Below are positions 21,354 through 32,721 of a DNA stretch of 64,000 nt, piece after piece. The notes beneath the pieces were generated by a model. The model had not been told where the DNA came from, made no database searches, and was given only the letters and a program-made list of their open reading frames with translations. The position numbers were made by a program, and so were the translations under genes. Origin of the DNA: Epiperipatus broadwayi. Taxonomy: Eukaryota > Onychophora > Udeonychophora > Euonychophora > Peripatidae. Location of the stretch: assembly GCA_028023455.1 (NCBI GenBank), contig JAQFVV010000022.1:6965100-7029099 (forward strand). The letters run 5' to 3'. Position 1 is the first letter of the stretch. Each line of letters begins with the position of its first letter.

Positions 21354-23533
21354 TTTTAACAGGCAACCCCGGTATTAATTTTGTTGTTTATATAAATGTC
21401 TATCAAAATTGAACCTGTTGACCACATAGGGTAGGAAACACAAAAACTATGGCTATATAGTCACCATAACACATGCGGATAGAATTTAATTACTATCCAC
21501 CATATTGGGTTCAAATTCGAATCCCTTTCTTAAATATACCTTAAGAAATAAAAATATGCATATCCTATATCAGGATGCACATCAAAAAAAAATATTAAAA
21601 AAATCTACCTAGTGACCATTATTTCATTTAAAAATATAAACAACATTTTTTTCAGACAAAGTATATTTATGAGCGTCAATTAATATATGACCTCAAGTGC
21701 CAAATCTTACTAAGACCGAAAGAATTATACTTTTCCTTTTTAAGAAATCTTAAAACTATCACTAATTAGTTGCCCGGCCCTTTTAGCTAGCTCAAATCCC
21801 AGGGCTGGGAGGTAATAATACCCATCAGGCTGAATGGAGGTAATGGCTAAATTTGTGTAGTTGAAACAAGCTTTCCCTGCTTTATATACTTCTCAACTTA
21901 AAATGCATATATTTAAACTTATGTATTAGTAACGGTTTCTTTTCTATACCCCTTAAATTAGATCGCATGTCATTTAAACTTAGCTACTGTTGAACTCCCT
22001 CTTTCTACACATTTATTCCCTCTATACACGATCTATTTCTTTATCTACTCTCTGATTTAGAATTTAAAATTACATGTAATATAAATGCCTATTCTGAAAA
22101 ACATACTTCATTCTGATATTCTGCCAGGAAAAAACTAGGCCAATATAAGTGATAAATATGTTTATTAATGAGAGACAATTTGTTTTAATGTAAGTATACA
22201 ATTTTATTACTATGGCTAATTAAATATTGAGAAAGAAAAACATATATATAATTTATATATCAATGATAACATAAAAGACAAAAACAGAATTAATGAATTA
22301 TAAAAGAACATATAATTAAACACGTGTGTGGTAATGCATTTATATGTTTTAAATTAAAATATATAATTTTACAAAATGGCTGCACCTTTGGAGAGTAACA
22401 ATAGGCAATTGTCAGTTCTTTTAAGATAATAAAACTAATTATAGTTACCTTGAACTACCCGGGATTTTTAATGTGGATAAATTTATTTCCACATAAGCTT
22501 GATTTTGATGATCTAACCGAAATTTATGTATTTTTTTCCTGTCGAAGAATAAAACAAAATTTTTCTGCTAATAGCAAATGTTTTGCATGAACATCCATTT
22601 TGGGGTATTACTTGAATCTAAGAAATAATGACGGCTTACTGGCAGCATTCTGAGTGTACACAATTCGATATTTTCTTCCTTCCTGGATTGTTTTAGCGGT
22701 GTATTGATGAAATCCTTATGGTTCTTGGAGGGGCAGGCACTTAACAGCTACATATTCGGAGCTTAGGATGATGGCCTTACATGTATTGTTCTACTCCTGC
22801 ATTCCAATTGTAGCGATGGTCTGAGTTACTATATCTAAATCCATTTTCTTCTCCTGATGGTTGATTGAAGGATTTGTATTAATGTTTCATTTTATAATAC
22901 GAGCATAGCCATATCAGTCAATTTAGCAACAAGAAAATATTAATATTTCATTTCAGTTCGAAAAACACTCTTGCTTGTTCTGATTTTTCTTTTTAACTAA
23001 TTTCTTTTGTTTCCCAAAATAGTTTATCAGTATACCGATCTCTATTTCTTAGGCATGCTTTTAACATTTTTTTCTTTTTCTGCCATACATTTACTTAATA
23101 TTTCTTGGAAATTTTGAGTGGCTAAGTAATCGAACAAAAGACACAAAATTGCCTCCAGATATACATATAAAAGTTCTTTCATTACTCTCATTAAAATGTG
23201 ATATACAATAAAACAACAGAAAAGTATACATTTGAAATAAATTAATAATACAAGAAGAAAATTTATATATTTGCATATAACTGCATTCCCACAATTTATT
23301 AACATATTTTTATGAATTTATTTTAAAACAAATAACTATAAACATCTTTTCTCTTTTTTTTAAAAAAAAATAAAAAAAAAACTTTCAAACTTTCTTTCTT
23401 CGACATATATATCTAATTCTTTATATTTTATACTCGCATGCTGAATCCAATTTATTAGACTCATACTGATCTAGGCAGTTAGGGAATATTGTGTAACTCC
23501 CTTGTAACATGGTTTGAACTGGCTATTGTTATA
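21354..23533 (-). repeat. 3' LTR of element A
   Basis: About 2180 bp, aligning end to end with 27680-29865. The ends form an imperfect inverted pair, plus-strand TTTTAACAG at the left and TTGTTATA (CTGTTATA in the other LTR) at the right. An 87-codon hydrophobic frame (23305-23042) is also open in the other LTR, probably because they are copies. Confidence 0.88.
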
Positions 23534-23535
23534 AT

Positions 23536-23546
23536 GCCCCCCTGTT
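23536..23546 (-). other. Polypurine tract of element A
   Basis: On the minus strand AACAGGGGGGC immediately precedes the 3' LTR, the position and composition of a plus-strand priming site. Confidence 0.7.
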
Positions 23547-23684
23547 GGAAAGACTTCAAAATGAGGTATACTTATTTTGAGGTCTAAAATAATAAATCCA
23601 TTATAGTACAGGTTTTAAAGCCCTAGCATTGTAGGACCCTTTAACCTCTGACCCAGTGTCCACCCAAAATGCATTATTTCCCTG

Positions 23685-24906
23685 TCACTGTACAATAGTG
23701 AATGGACTCTCATATAAATTATAAAACTTGCAGCAAATGAATTTTCCTGGGTCACTAATGTGTGGTGTTTTCACCATTACTCTGTCCTCTATTTGGAATC
23801 GGTGCTGGGTACCCGCTGGCCTTTTATTTCTATTTTGACTTCTTTTCATAAGGGTCTGGTAAGCTTGAGCTCTATTGGCTTCTACATCTATTGGACACTC
23901 ATTCAACCCAGGCAAAGGGGTTTTTATCAATCAAGGGACATGTTTTCCTAAATGCAGCCGTATTGGGGCAAACCCAGTCGATTCATTGATCGACTAATTG
24001 ATATAATTGATGACCTGTGAACTTGCTTGACCCACCCTTGATGGTTCGGAAGATATGTTCTAAATAACTGACCTAGTTCCCACATAACCCTCTCACACAA
24101 GTTCGATTGTGGATTACGGATGGATATTAATATGTGCTTAATTCCATATCATTGTATCCATCTATGCCATTCCCCCAATATGAAGGGTGGGTCATGATCA
24201 GATAATAAAATGTTAAGTTTCCCTCTGTGGGAAAATGGTTATTTTTTAGCATTTTTGTAGTGTTCTTAGTATTTGCCTGGGATATCCGGTACGTGGCTAC
24301 AAATTTCGAGAGTAGATCATAGACTATGACCAGATATGTTTTGTTAAAGGGGGGCAAAGGACCATAGTAATTCAGGGTCATCATTTCCTGGGGTCATGTT
24401 GGAATTATGGAAGTCATAGGTGTTACATAACTCCTATTCACTGGCTTTGCTTTTTGGCATATCTCACACTGGCCTACCACAGCCATAATTTTAGTATGCA
24501 TTCTGGGCCAATAAAACCAGTTCTGGAGTAAATGCTCAGTTTTGAGTGTACCATAATGATCATAGAGTTGGTGTATATGGGTGATAATGGCCTCCCTCAT
24601 CTGACATGGTAAAATGGGCTTCCACTCTTCTTGGTCCTCATGAATTTGATCTTATAATATTGATTGTCTTATTTGGTATTGTCCTGCCTTGTTTCCCACC
24701 CATCCTAAGTCTGTTGTTCCCTTTTCCTCTAGCTGCTCAATCAATGTTCTTAATTGTCCGTCTTCCCATTGGCAGTGTGGTAGTTTGGCCAAATCTTGTT
24801 CTACTGCTTCATTTATCTTCAGGTTCAAGCTAGTGATATACAAGTTCTCTCCATTTAAATGGCATGGTTGGGATTGAGCAGGGTTATGACTCAATATGCC
24901 AAACAC
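23685..24906 (-). pseudogene. Integrase of element A, broken
   Basis: Read on the minus strand, 24906-24652 is the linker after RNase H. 24600-24394 is the zinc-binding domain, with HIHQLYDHYGTLKTEH and CEICQKAKP giving the HHCC ligands. 24384-24127 is the start of the catalytic core (LNYYGPLPPFNKTYLVI), but the SDHG block carrying the second Asp is not conserved. 23930-23685 is the C-terminal domain (RFQIEDRVMVK, YESPFTIV). The same blocks in element C are intact and clearly related. The pieces are in different frames, so the gene is dead. Confidence 0.82.
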
Positions 24907-24929
24907 AATGTTCTCTGACCCTTTGCAAT

Positions 24930-25431
24930 ATTTTACAGTGTAGACATATTGCTGGAGGTATAGACTCTATTGAATCAGCTGGCTGTTGGTTAAATAGCTG
25001 TAGTTCAAAAACTCCAAGCTTTTATGGTCAGTAATGACAACCACTTTTGATACCAACAAGAGTGTCCTGAACTTCTGGAATGTTCAGATAATTGCAAGGG
25101 CTTCCTTTTCAGTAGTGGTATAGTGATGCTCAGGTCCTTTAAGCAATTGGCTTATAAAATACAATACTTTCATCTGATTATCATCCTGCATCTGAGATAG
25201 TGTGACTCCTAGCCCATACCCACTACTGTCCATTTGCACAATGAATGGCTTCTTGAAAACAGAAAATGCCAACATGACTTGTTTCTCAAAACCTCTTTTT
25301 ATATTCTCAAAGGCTTTCTCTTGTTCCTGAGGCCATTTCCACAGGACATTCTTTCTTACCAGCTTGACCAAAGGCTCCATTTGTTCTGTGAACCCCTCAT
25401 AAAACCTTTTACAGAAATTGCAGAGGCCCAT
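24930..25431 (-). pseudogene. RNase H region of element A
   Basis: The 115 codons at 25431-25084 include the RT connection (FCKRFYEGFTEQMEPLVKL) and the start of RNase H (IVQMDSSGYGLGVTLSQMQ with the first catalytic Asp, TTTEKEALAII with the Glu). The frame then breaks, and VVVITDHK..EFL-like sequence is only visible in another frame near 25060-25010. It closely resembles element C over this stretch (QTDSSGMGLGATLSQVQ). Confidence 0.82.
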
Positions 25432-25505
25432 GAATGATCAAATTTGCTTCTGTGATGTAGATTTAGGAAATTCTCTAATAGCCAAGACTTTGTCTGGATG
25501 GGGTT

Positions 25506-26193
25506 TTATCCCTTGCGAACCCACCACAAGGTCCAAAAATCCTTACATAACATGCTTTTTTTAAAATTAATCTTGATTCCTTTCTTTAGGCATTCTTTGA
25601 GAAATAACTTTACATCCCTAAAATGTTCTTTGATGGTTGCCGATACCACTAATACATCATCTACATACATAGTGACCAATTTTTTACTTCCTCTGATAAA
25701 ACTTGGTCCAAGCATCTCAGCAACCCTGCACTGCTGGTTATTAGGCCAAATGGCATACGGTTAAATTGATATGAATAACCATCATATCTAAAGGCGATAT
25801 ATTTCCGGTCTTCGGAATGGAGTTGGATCTGCCAGTAACTGGCAGTCAAATCAAAAGTTTATTTTATTTTCCTTAAATCTTCTTAATAGTTTCTGCATAG
25901 GAGGGGGGATAGTACAATCTGGGATAGTTATTCGGTTAAGTTGCCTCGTGTCCGAACACATCCTGATCGACCCATCTTTTTTCTTTGACAATCACCAGCG
26001 GATTACAATATGGGGAGGAACACATCAAAATAATTCCCCATTCTATTATTTGGTTGATTTGTTCCTTCACATTATCCCGGTATTGATGTGGAACTGGATA
26101 TGATCTAGCCTGGAACAGCTGGTCTTGATTTATCTTAATTCTTTGCTCGAATCCTTGAATTACACTCGGTATATCTGAAAAAAATGTGGCCAT
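25506..26193 (-). pseudogene. Reverse transcriptase of element A, broken
   Basis: Three frames cover the domain. 26193-25936 reads QARSYPVPHQYRDNVKEQI and IIEWGIILMCSSPYCNPLV (RT blocks 1-2). 25849-25661 reads DRKYIAFRYDGYSYQFNRMP (block 4). 25715-25506 carries the active site MYVDDVLVVS and INFKKSMLCK. YVDD is a legitimate active-site variant. At least two frameshifts have inactivated it. Confidence 0.85.
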
Positions 26194-26228
26194 ACTCTTC
26201 CAATATTTTCTGCAGTGCCTGCTTTTCT

Positions 26229-26784
26229 CTAATATTTTCTGCAGTGCATGATCTTAACTTTCTCAGTTATCACTCTGTCCATTGAGTCTTTCTCAACTTT
26301 CATGACCTCAATTGAATGGTATATGTCGGGCACCAGAAATTTAATTGTTTCTCCTTCACAGGTGACTCTTTCCCTTTTGTAGTCCAGGACACATTTGTAT
26401 TTGTATAGGAAATCGGATCCTAATATGGCCTTGTGTATCAGGTCCTTTATAATAAGGAAGGCATGAGCAAAAGTTTTCCTATTTATCTGTAAGTCTACCC
26501 ATATCTGCCTAGGTTCTACCTTGGCCCTCTTATTATTCACCATTGTCACCTGTGTAGCCTTCAGTGGAAGGGTCCATATGCCAGGTTGTTTCCTAATCAG
26601 TTTATGATATAGTGTTTTTGACATTAACAGAAATTTGACTCTTCGAATTGATGACGGTTTTTATTTCAATTTGATTGACTTCCATATGAATCTTTGGGCA
26701 TTCCTGTTTGGCATAGTGAGGAACCCTATCTTCCCATGAGCACACCAAATTCCCAACATGTTTCCTTTCTCTCAATTGTATCAT
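26229..26784 (-). pseudogene. Protease region of element A, broken
   Basis: 26784-26602 ends with TVINSKSQISV, corresponding to the position of the catalytic D-S-G motif, here substituted to N-S-K. 26624-26229 contains the second half of the protease, with AILGSDFLYKYKCVLDY matching the usual IILGxDFL..Y motif. A frameshift lies between the two. Confidence 0.75.
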
Positions 26785-27358
26785 TCCTTTCTTCCTCTGC
26801 CATATCTGTTTGACATTTATCCATGAATTTTCTATCTTTGATCTCCCTCATTTGCTCATCTACCTCAATTTGACTTAATATTTTGTCGATTTCTTCAGCT
26901 GACCTAATACTTTTAATCCCCACTTGGCATTTTATTTCTAATGGCAAATTTTGACACACCATTTTTAGTATCTGATTTTCAGATAGCTTATCACTCTCTA
27001 ATGTCTTCAGTGTGGCCACTTGTCATCTGAAAAACTGTATGTAATTTTCCTTCCCCTTTTCCAAAAACTTCTGATTAATGATTCACATTTTGATATTCTC
27101 CTGCTGTTCCTCATTCCAAAATGTCTTCTTCAAGGCCATTTTATACTCCTGGTATGTTTGGGGTTGGTGTAACATGGAATCCCACAACATTTTTGCATAT
27201 CCTTGAAGGTGGTTCTGCGCTATGAATTCCTCCGGTATCCCATATCTTCTAAAATATTTTTGTAAACTATTTATATGCTCTCGCAGACTCTCTTCCTTCT
27301 GTCCTCTAAATACCTTCATTTCCATCCCCTCTATCTCCTGTAATTTTGATATTATCAT
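26726..27358 (-). pseudogene. Gag of element A, broken
   Basis: 27358-27083 reads EGMEMKVFRGQKEESLREHI and YGIPEEFIAQNHLQGYAKMLW, a Ty3/Gypsy capsid-like pattern. It continues at 27019-26726 in another frame, with LSENQILKMVCQNLPLEIKC. A zinc knuckle is at best degenerate (the stretch near 26760-26700 has scattered Cys/His). Confidence 0.72.
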
Positions 27359-27666
27359 ATCTATCCTACCTGTCTCTCCTGCTTTATCTTTGAGATAAAT
27401 AACTTTTATTTCTACTTTTATTCTTATGTTTTATATTTTTATGACATAATTTATGTATTTTTTTTTTTTTTTTCTATACAACATGCTAGGCTCACCATCC
27501 CAGCTCACAAAGTACTATGCTGAATGTCACCAGACCTATTGTTGAACCTCTAATCCTATCTGGTGCTTTATTCTTCCAAGTAGTATTAACGAGACAAAAT
27601 AATTAACAACAGCACACAAAAAATTTTCTTCTCAATCTGCCATTCTCCTATTTTCATATCCCCATT

Positions 27667-27679
27667 CATTGAGAAGCCA
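27667..27679 (-). other. Primer-binding site of element A
   Basis: On the minus strand TGGCTTCTCAATG directly follows the 5' LTR. TGG matches the CCA end of a tRNA. The tRNA species was not identified. Confidence 0.6.
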
Positions 27680-29865
27680 TTTTAACAGGCAACCCTGGTA
27701 TTAATTTTGTTGTTTATATAAATGTCTATCAAAAATTGAACCTGTTGACCACGTAGGGTAGGAAATGCAAAAACTATGGCTATATAGTTGCCATAACACC
27801 TGTGGATAGAATTTGACTACTATCCACTGTATTGGGTTCGAATATGAATCCCTTTCTTAAATATATTAAGAAATAAAAATCTACGTATCCTACATCAGGA
27901 TGCACATCAAAAAAAATATTTAAAAAATCTACCTAGTGGCTATTATTTCATTTAAAAATATAAACAACATATTTCTTCAGACAAAGTATATTTATGAGTG
28001 TCAATTAATAAATGACCTCAAGCGCCAAATCTTACTAAGACTGTAAGAATTATACTTTTCCCTTTTAAGAAATCTTAAAACTATCGCTAATTAGTTGCCC
28101 GGCCCTTTTAGCTAACTCAAATTCCAGGGCTGGGAGGTAACAATACCCATCAGGCTGAATGGAGGTAATGGCTAAATTTGCATAGTTGAAACAAGCTTTC
28201 CCTGCTTTATATACTTCTCAACTTAAAATGCGTATATTTAAACTTACATATTAGTAACGATTTCTTTTCTCTATCCCTTAAATTAGATCGCGTGTCATTT
28301 AAACTTAGCTACTGTTGAACTCCCTCTTTCTCCACATTTATTCCCCTCTATACGTGATCTATTTCTTTAACTACTCTCTGGTTTATAATTTAAAATTACA
28401 TGTAATACAATTGCCTATTTGAAAAGCATACTTCATTCATTCCGATATTCTGCCAGGAAGGAAACTAGGCCAATATAAGTGATAAATATGTTTATTAATG
28501 AGGGACAATTTGTTTTAATGTAAGTATACAATTTTATTACTATGGCTAATTAAATATTGAGAAAGAAAAACATATATAATTTATATATCAATGATAACAT
28601 AAAAGACAGAAACGGAATTAATGAATTATAAAAGAACATATAATTAAACACATGTGGGAATGCATTTATACATTTTAAATTAAAATATATAATTTTACAT
28701 AATGGCTGCAGCTTTGGAGAGTAACGATAGGCAATTTTCAGTTCTTTTAAGATAATAAAACTAGTTATAGTTACCTTGAAGTACCTGGGATTTTTAATAT
28801 GGATAAATTTATTTCCACGTAAGCTTGATTTTGACAATCCAACCGAAATTTACGTATTCTTTTCCTATCGAAGAATAAAACAAAATTTTTCTGCTAATAG
28901 CAAAAGTTTTGCATGAACATCCATTTTGGGGTATTACTTGAATCTAAGAAATAATGACGGCCTCCTGGGGGAATTCTGAGTGTACACAATTCGATATTTT
29001 CTTTCTTCTTGGATTGTTTTAGTGGCATATCGATGAGATCTATGGTTCTTGGAGGGGCAGGCACTTAACAGCTACATATTCGGAGCTTAGGATGATGGCC
29101 TTATACGTATTGTTCTACTTCTGCATTCCGATTGTAGTGATGGTCTGAGTTACTATATCTAAATCCATTTTCTTCTCCTGATGGTTGATTGAAAGATTTG
29201 TTTTAATGTTTCATTTTATAATATGAGCATAGCCATATCAGTCAATTTAGCAACAAGAAAATATTAATATTTCAGTTCAGTTCGAAAAACCACTCTTGCT
29301 TGTTCTGATTTTTCTTTTTAACTAATTTCTTTAATTTCTTTTGTTTCCCAAAATAGTTTATCAGTATACCGATCTCTATTTCTTAGGCATGCTTTTAACA
29401 TTTTTTTCTTTTTCTGCCATACATTTACTTAAGATTTTTTGAAAATTTTGAGTGGCTAAGTAATCGAACAAAAGACACAAAATTGCCTCCAGGTATACAT
29501 ATAAAAGTTCTTTCATTACTCTCATTAAAATGCGATATACAATAAAACAACAGAAAAGTATAAATTTGAAATAAATTAATAATACAAGAAGAAAATTTAT
29601 ATATTTGTGTATAACTGCATTCCCACAATTTATTAACATATTTCTATGAATTTATTTTAAAACAAATAACTATAAACATCTTTCTCTCTCTTTTTTTTAA
29701 ATAAAAAAAAAACTTTCAAACTTTCTCTCTTCCACAAATATATCTAATTCTTTATATTTTATACTTGCATGCTGAATCCATTTTGTTAGACTCACGCTGA
29801 TCTAGGCAGTTATGGAATATTGTGTAACTCCCTTGTAACAGGGTTTGAACCTGGCTACTGTTATA
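27680..29865 (-). repeat. 5' LTR of element A
   Basis: About 2186 bp, partner of 21354-23533. Most differences between the two are transitions and small indels. The LTR is unusually long for Ty3/Gypsy. It includes a conserved hairpin-rich stretch near 27779-27865 (GTGGATAG..CTATCCAC and GGGTTCGAATATGAATCCC on the plus strand) that recalls tRNA arms. Confidence 0.88.
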
Positions 29866-30477
29866 ATATAAATCAATCAAATTAGCTTTAAATATTTACA
29901 ATTTATTAGTGATTTTTTATATCACTAAATGTTATTACAGATTGTTTAATGATGAAAGTTTCTAGACCATTGAATTTCCTGAAGTTATAATCACTATAGT
30001 GACATTACTCAGAAGAATATAAGCTTATATATTTAAAAATAAAAACATTTCTGTAAAAATAAATATGTAATAATACATATTTTTGATTTCTGATAATTAT
30101 CGTATAATCCTGTACAAAAATAAGTATAAACTTTCCACAAAATCAAGTTTTTAGATCATTATAATATTTTCTCAAAGTAATTTCGTAAAGTTTGAGGATG
30201 AAAAGGCACCCATCATCGTAGAGTTTAAGAACCTTTGAAGACCCACTTATTCGATTATCCTGACATCTTTTGAATTTTTTTAAAATTAAAATATTAGAAA
30301 AATATATATACATGAATTTTAAAGCTGTAAAAAAAAGGTTCATAAAATTTCTCAGTAGAGAGCAAAAACGCACATTTTAATTTCTTGACTTTTATCCAAG
30401 GAAATATTGTAATGAAAAACCTCATGATTAATATAAACATGTAAATACTGTATCTGTCCACAAAAATTTTCATTACA
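29866..30477 (+). repeat. Left LTR of X, second part
   Basis: Continues the left LTR of X after element A. Its end, containing CTGTCCACAAAAATTTTCATTACA, matches the end of the right LTR (CTTGTCCACAAAAATTACC and CATTACA, 34490-34517). The middle of this part has no counterpart in the right LTR, which seems internally deleted. Confidence 0.72.
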
Positions 30478-32721
30478 TAATTGGTGCCCATCATGGAGTA
30501 TGACCATCCCTTTATTCTGTTAAATTTCAGTCTTGTGTGATACATATTTGTGCAACCAACTTTGTGGTTTGAACATTTTCTTTCATATGTTTAACTTTAC
30601 TTAGTCACATAATGTACTGGATATTAAAAACATGAATAAATTTAGCATATTGTGATGTATTATAAAATGTAATAAATGTTTTTATTGAGAAAAAATGTTT
30701 ATGTACTAATATTTTATGAAACCAGCAGATTGTGTCTACGTAGGCAAAATAATATTTAATATGCAGCAATATGAATAGTATAAATAAATAACAAGGCAGA
30801 GGTATATCACATTTTTCTAGACAATATTGTATACAAAGAATTGAGACTATTGTGTGGTTAATTAATGATAGAATATATATAAATTAAAATTATTTAAGTT
30901 TGTAAATTAGCAAGAAAGGAATCAACAAGATAGAAGAAAATTATAAAACATTTAGTATATATAAATGATAACATGTTCAAAAACAATAAAAATTGAAGCT
31001 CAATTAAATATAGATCCATCAGTGACACAAGAGCCAGTACAGCTGTTAAAACCAGGGCCGATTGTGTAAGAAGCTATCACAGCAGCACAAAAACCAAATG
31101 CATTTAATAGTGAAATGCCATATGCATTTATGGAAAAATCTGAAGGAAGGCAACAAAAATTTTTGGGAAAATGCATTTACAAAATGAAGAAAAGCAAAAA
31201 AGAGACTGTGAATTAAAAAAATGTATTTAAAATATGAAGAAAGGCTACAAAATTTTTTGGAAAAAATGCAATAGAGACATAAAGAATGTTTTAACAAAAT
31301 GGATGAACCTAGAGAAGTTGATAGCAATATAACAGATGTTGAAAATGTTGGAGAAAATAAAACATCTATAATAGATTCATTACTTTTAAAAGCAAGTGTG
31401 GTAATAGAAGAAACCAATGAAGTATTGAGTTTGAAGTTAGTTAAGGAACCTAAAATTGACTCTTTAAAAAGTAGACTGTTGTAATGATGCTAATGAAGAG
31501 AAAATCCTAATTCAGGTATTCATGCAAATAAGTACTGATGCAGATGAGTGCCAGAGTTTACTCTTACAGAATCTTTTGAGGTTTATACCTTTAAGCAACA
31601 AGATGAATTCAGCTGCCTAAATATTAAAAATAATGATGATAATAAAGAATACATGAAGAAAATTAAAAATAGAACTGCTTGACCTTGTAAAACCTACAAA
31701 ATAAAAAGGCTCAATAATATAAGAAGATCAAAAAGAATAAAATGCTCTAATAGTATCTTGAGTTTTACTAATGCATGGAATAAAAAAGAAAATGGAAAAA
31801 AGAAAAAGAATAGAAAAGATCCACCCAAGAGTGAAGAGAATATAATTTCAGGTTATCCTAAAGGATATCTCCACAAATAAACAAATATCTGTAAAGAAGT
31901 AAAATTTAATTTTAGAAAAATAAAGGATTTACTCTCTGTTGATTCTGGATCTGTTAAAAGGAAAATATTTTAAGGAGAAATGAAATTGTATAATGAGTTA
32001 AAAGATAAAATATATGACAATGCCAAATGTGATATTAATATTAGAAAAAAGGGAAATTACTAGCTTACTACAAAGCAAGAGTGACTATCATTGATGCTGG
32101 AAAATTTTAAATTAAAAATTTAGATGTTAAAAATAATTAGGAAACATATGACCAGAAGAGATAAATTTATTTATGCAGAGGATGAATCGTGATGTATTGG
32201 GATTTGGTCATGTATATGAGACACTATGTTGTTATGTAATAAAGTGAAGTGTACATTGTCTCAGGTACTGCTACATTTTTTTCTTTTGGAAGTATTTTAC
32301 TCACTCACCTGTAACACTCAGAAGTAGCAAGGTGTACTTTGAGTGTTTGTGGAATTTATCAGCCTCTAAGACTCAAAAGAGTCACAATACTTCACTTTTA
32401 AGTGTTATAGGAGCAAGGCTTATATTTTATTTTAATGTGTTGTGAGTAACTAAACAGAGACAATCCTTCTAGTGCCCAGGCTTCAGTGTACACCTTAATG
32501 CTCTATTATGGAATTTTTATAGATCCTAGAGTTGAACTCCCATATATACTTTATAGCATTCAATATCAAGAAAATCTCTGCACATTATGGATATATGTAT
32601 TCTGAAAAACACTATTTGTGAGTCAAAAAATTAGAGAAATGAATAAAGTTTTTTAGTGAGCATACAAATGAGATATGAAAAGTTTCATTGTCCCATTGTC
32701 TCATCTTAAATGGAGGGAATT
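30478..32721 (+). other. Internal region of X, decayed
   Basis: It begins with a primer-binding-like TGGTGCCCATC (30482) and ends with the purine tract 32711-32720. Coding remains are faint: a 61-codon acidic frame at 31299-31484, and a frame with LLSVDSGSV near 31930-31955, which recalls a protease D-S-G motif. No RT or integrase was recognised, so X looks non-autonomous or heavily deleted. Confidence 0.5.

Larger units (their letters stand above)
21354..29865 (-). mobile_element. Ty3/Gypsy retrotransposon A (nested in X)
   Basis: The 8.5-kb element has direct LTRs of about 2.18 kb (21354-23533 and 27680-29865) and 4.1 kb of internal sequence encoding, on the minus strand, gag, protease, RT, RNase H and integrase. 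A purine tract AACAGGGGGGC lies next to the 3' LTR (plus-strand 23536-23546). TGGCTTCTCAATG directly abuts the 5' LTR (27679-27667) as primer-binding site. A short A+T target duplication (ATATA) is possible. In two stretches compared by eye the LTRs differ at roughly 6-8% of positions, so the element is old but younger than X. Confidence 0.9.

Noticed and set aside
31046-31417. 123-codon minus-strand frame
   Set aside because: Hydrophobic, Ser/Phe-rich antisense of the A-rich interior of element X; typical of a chance frame.
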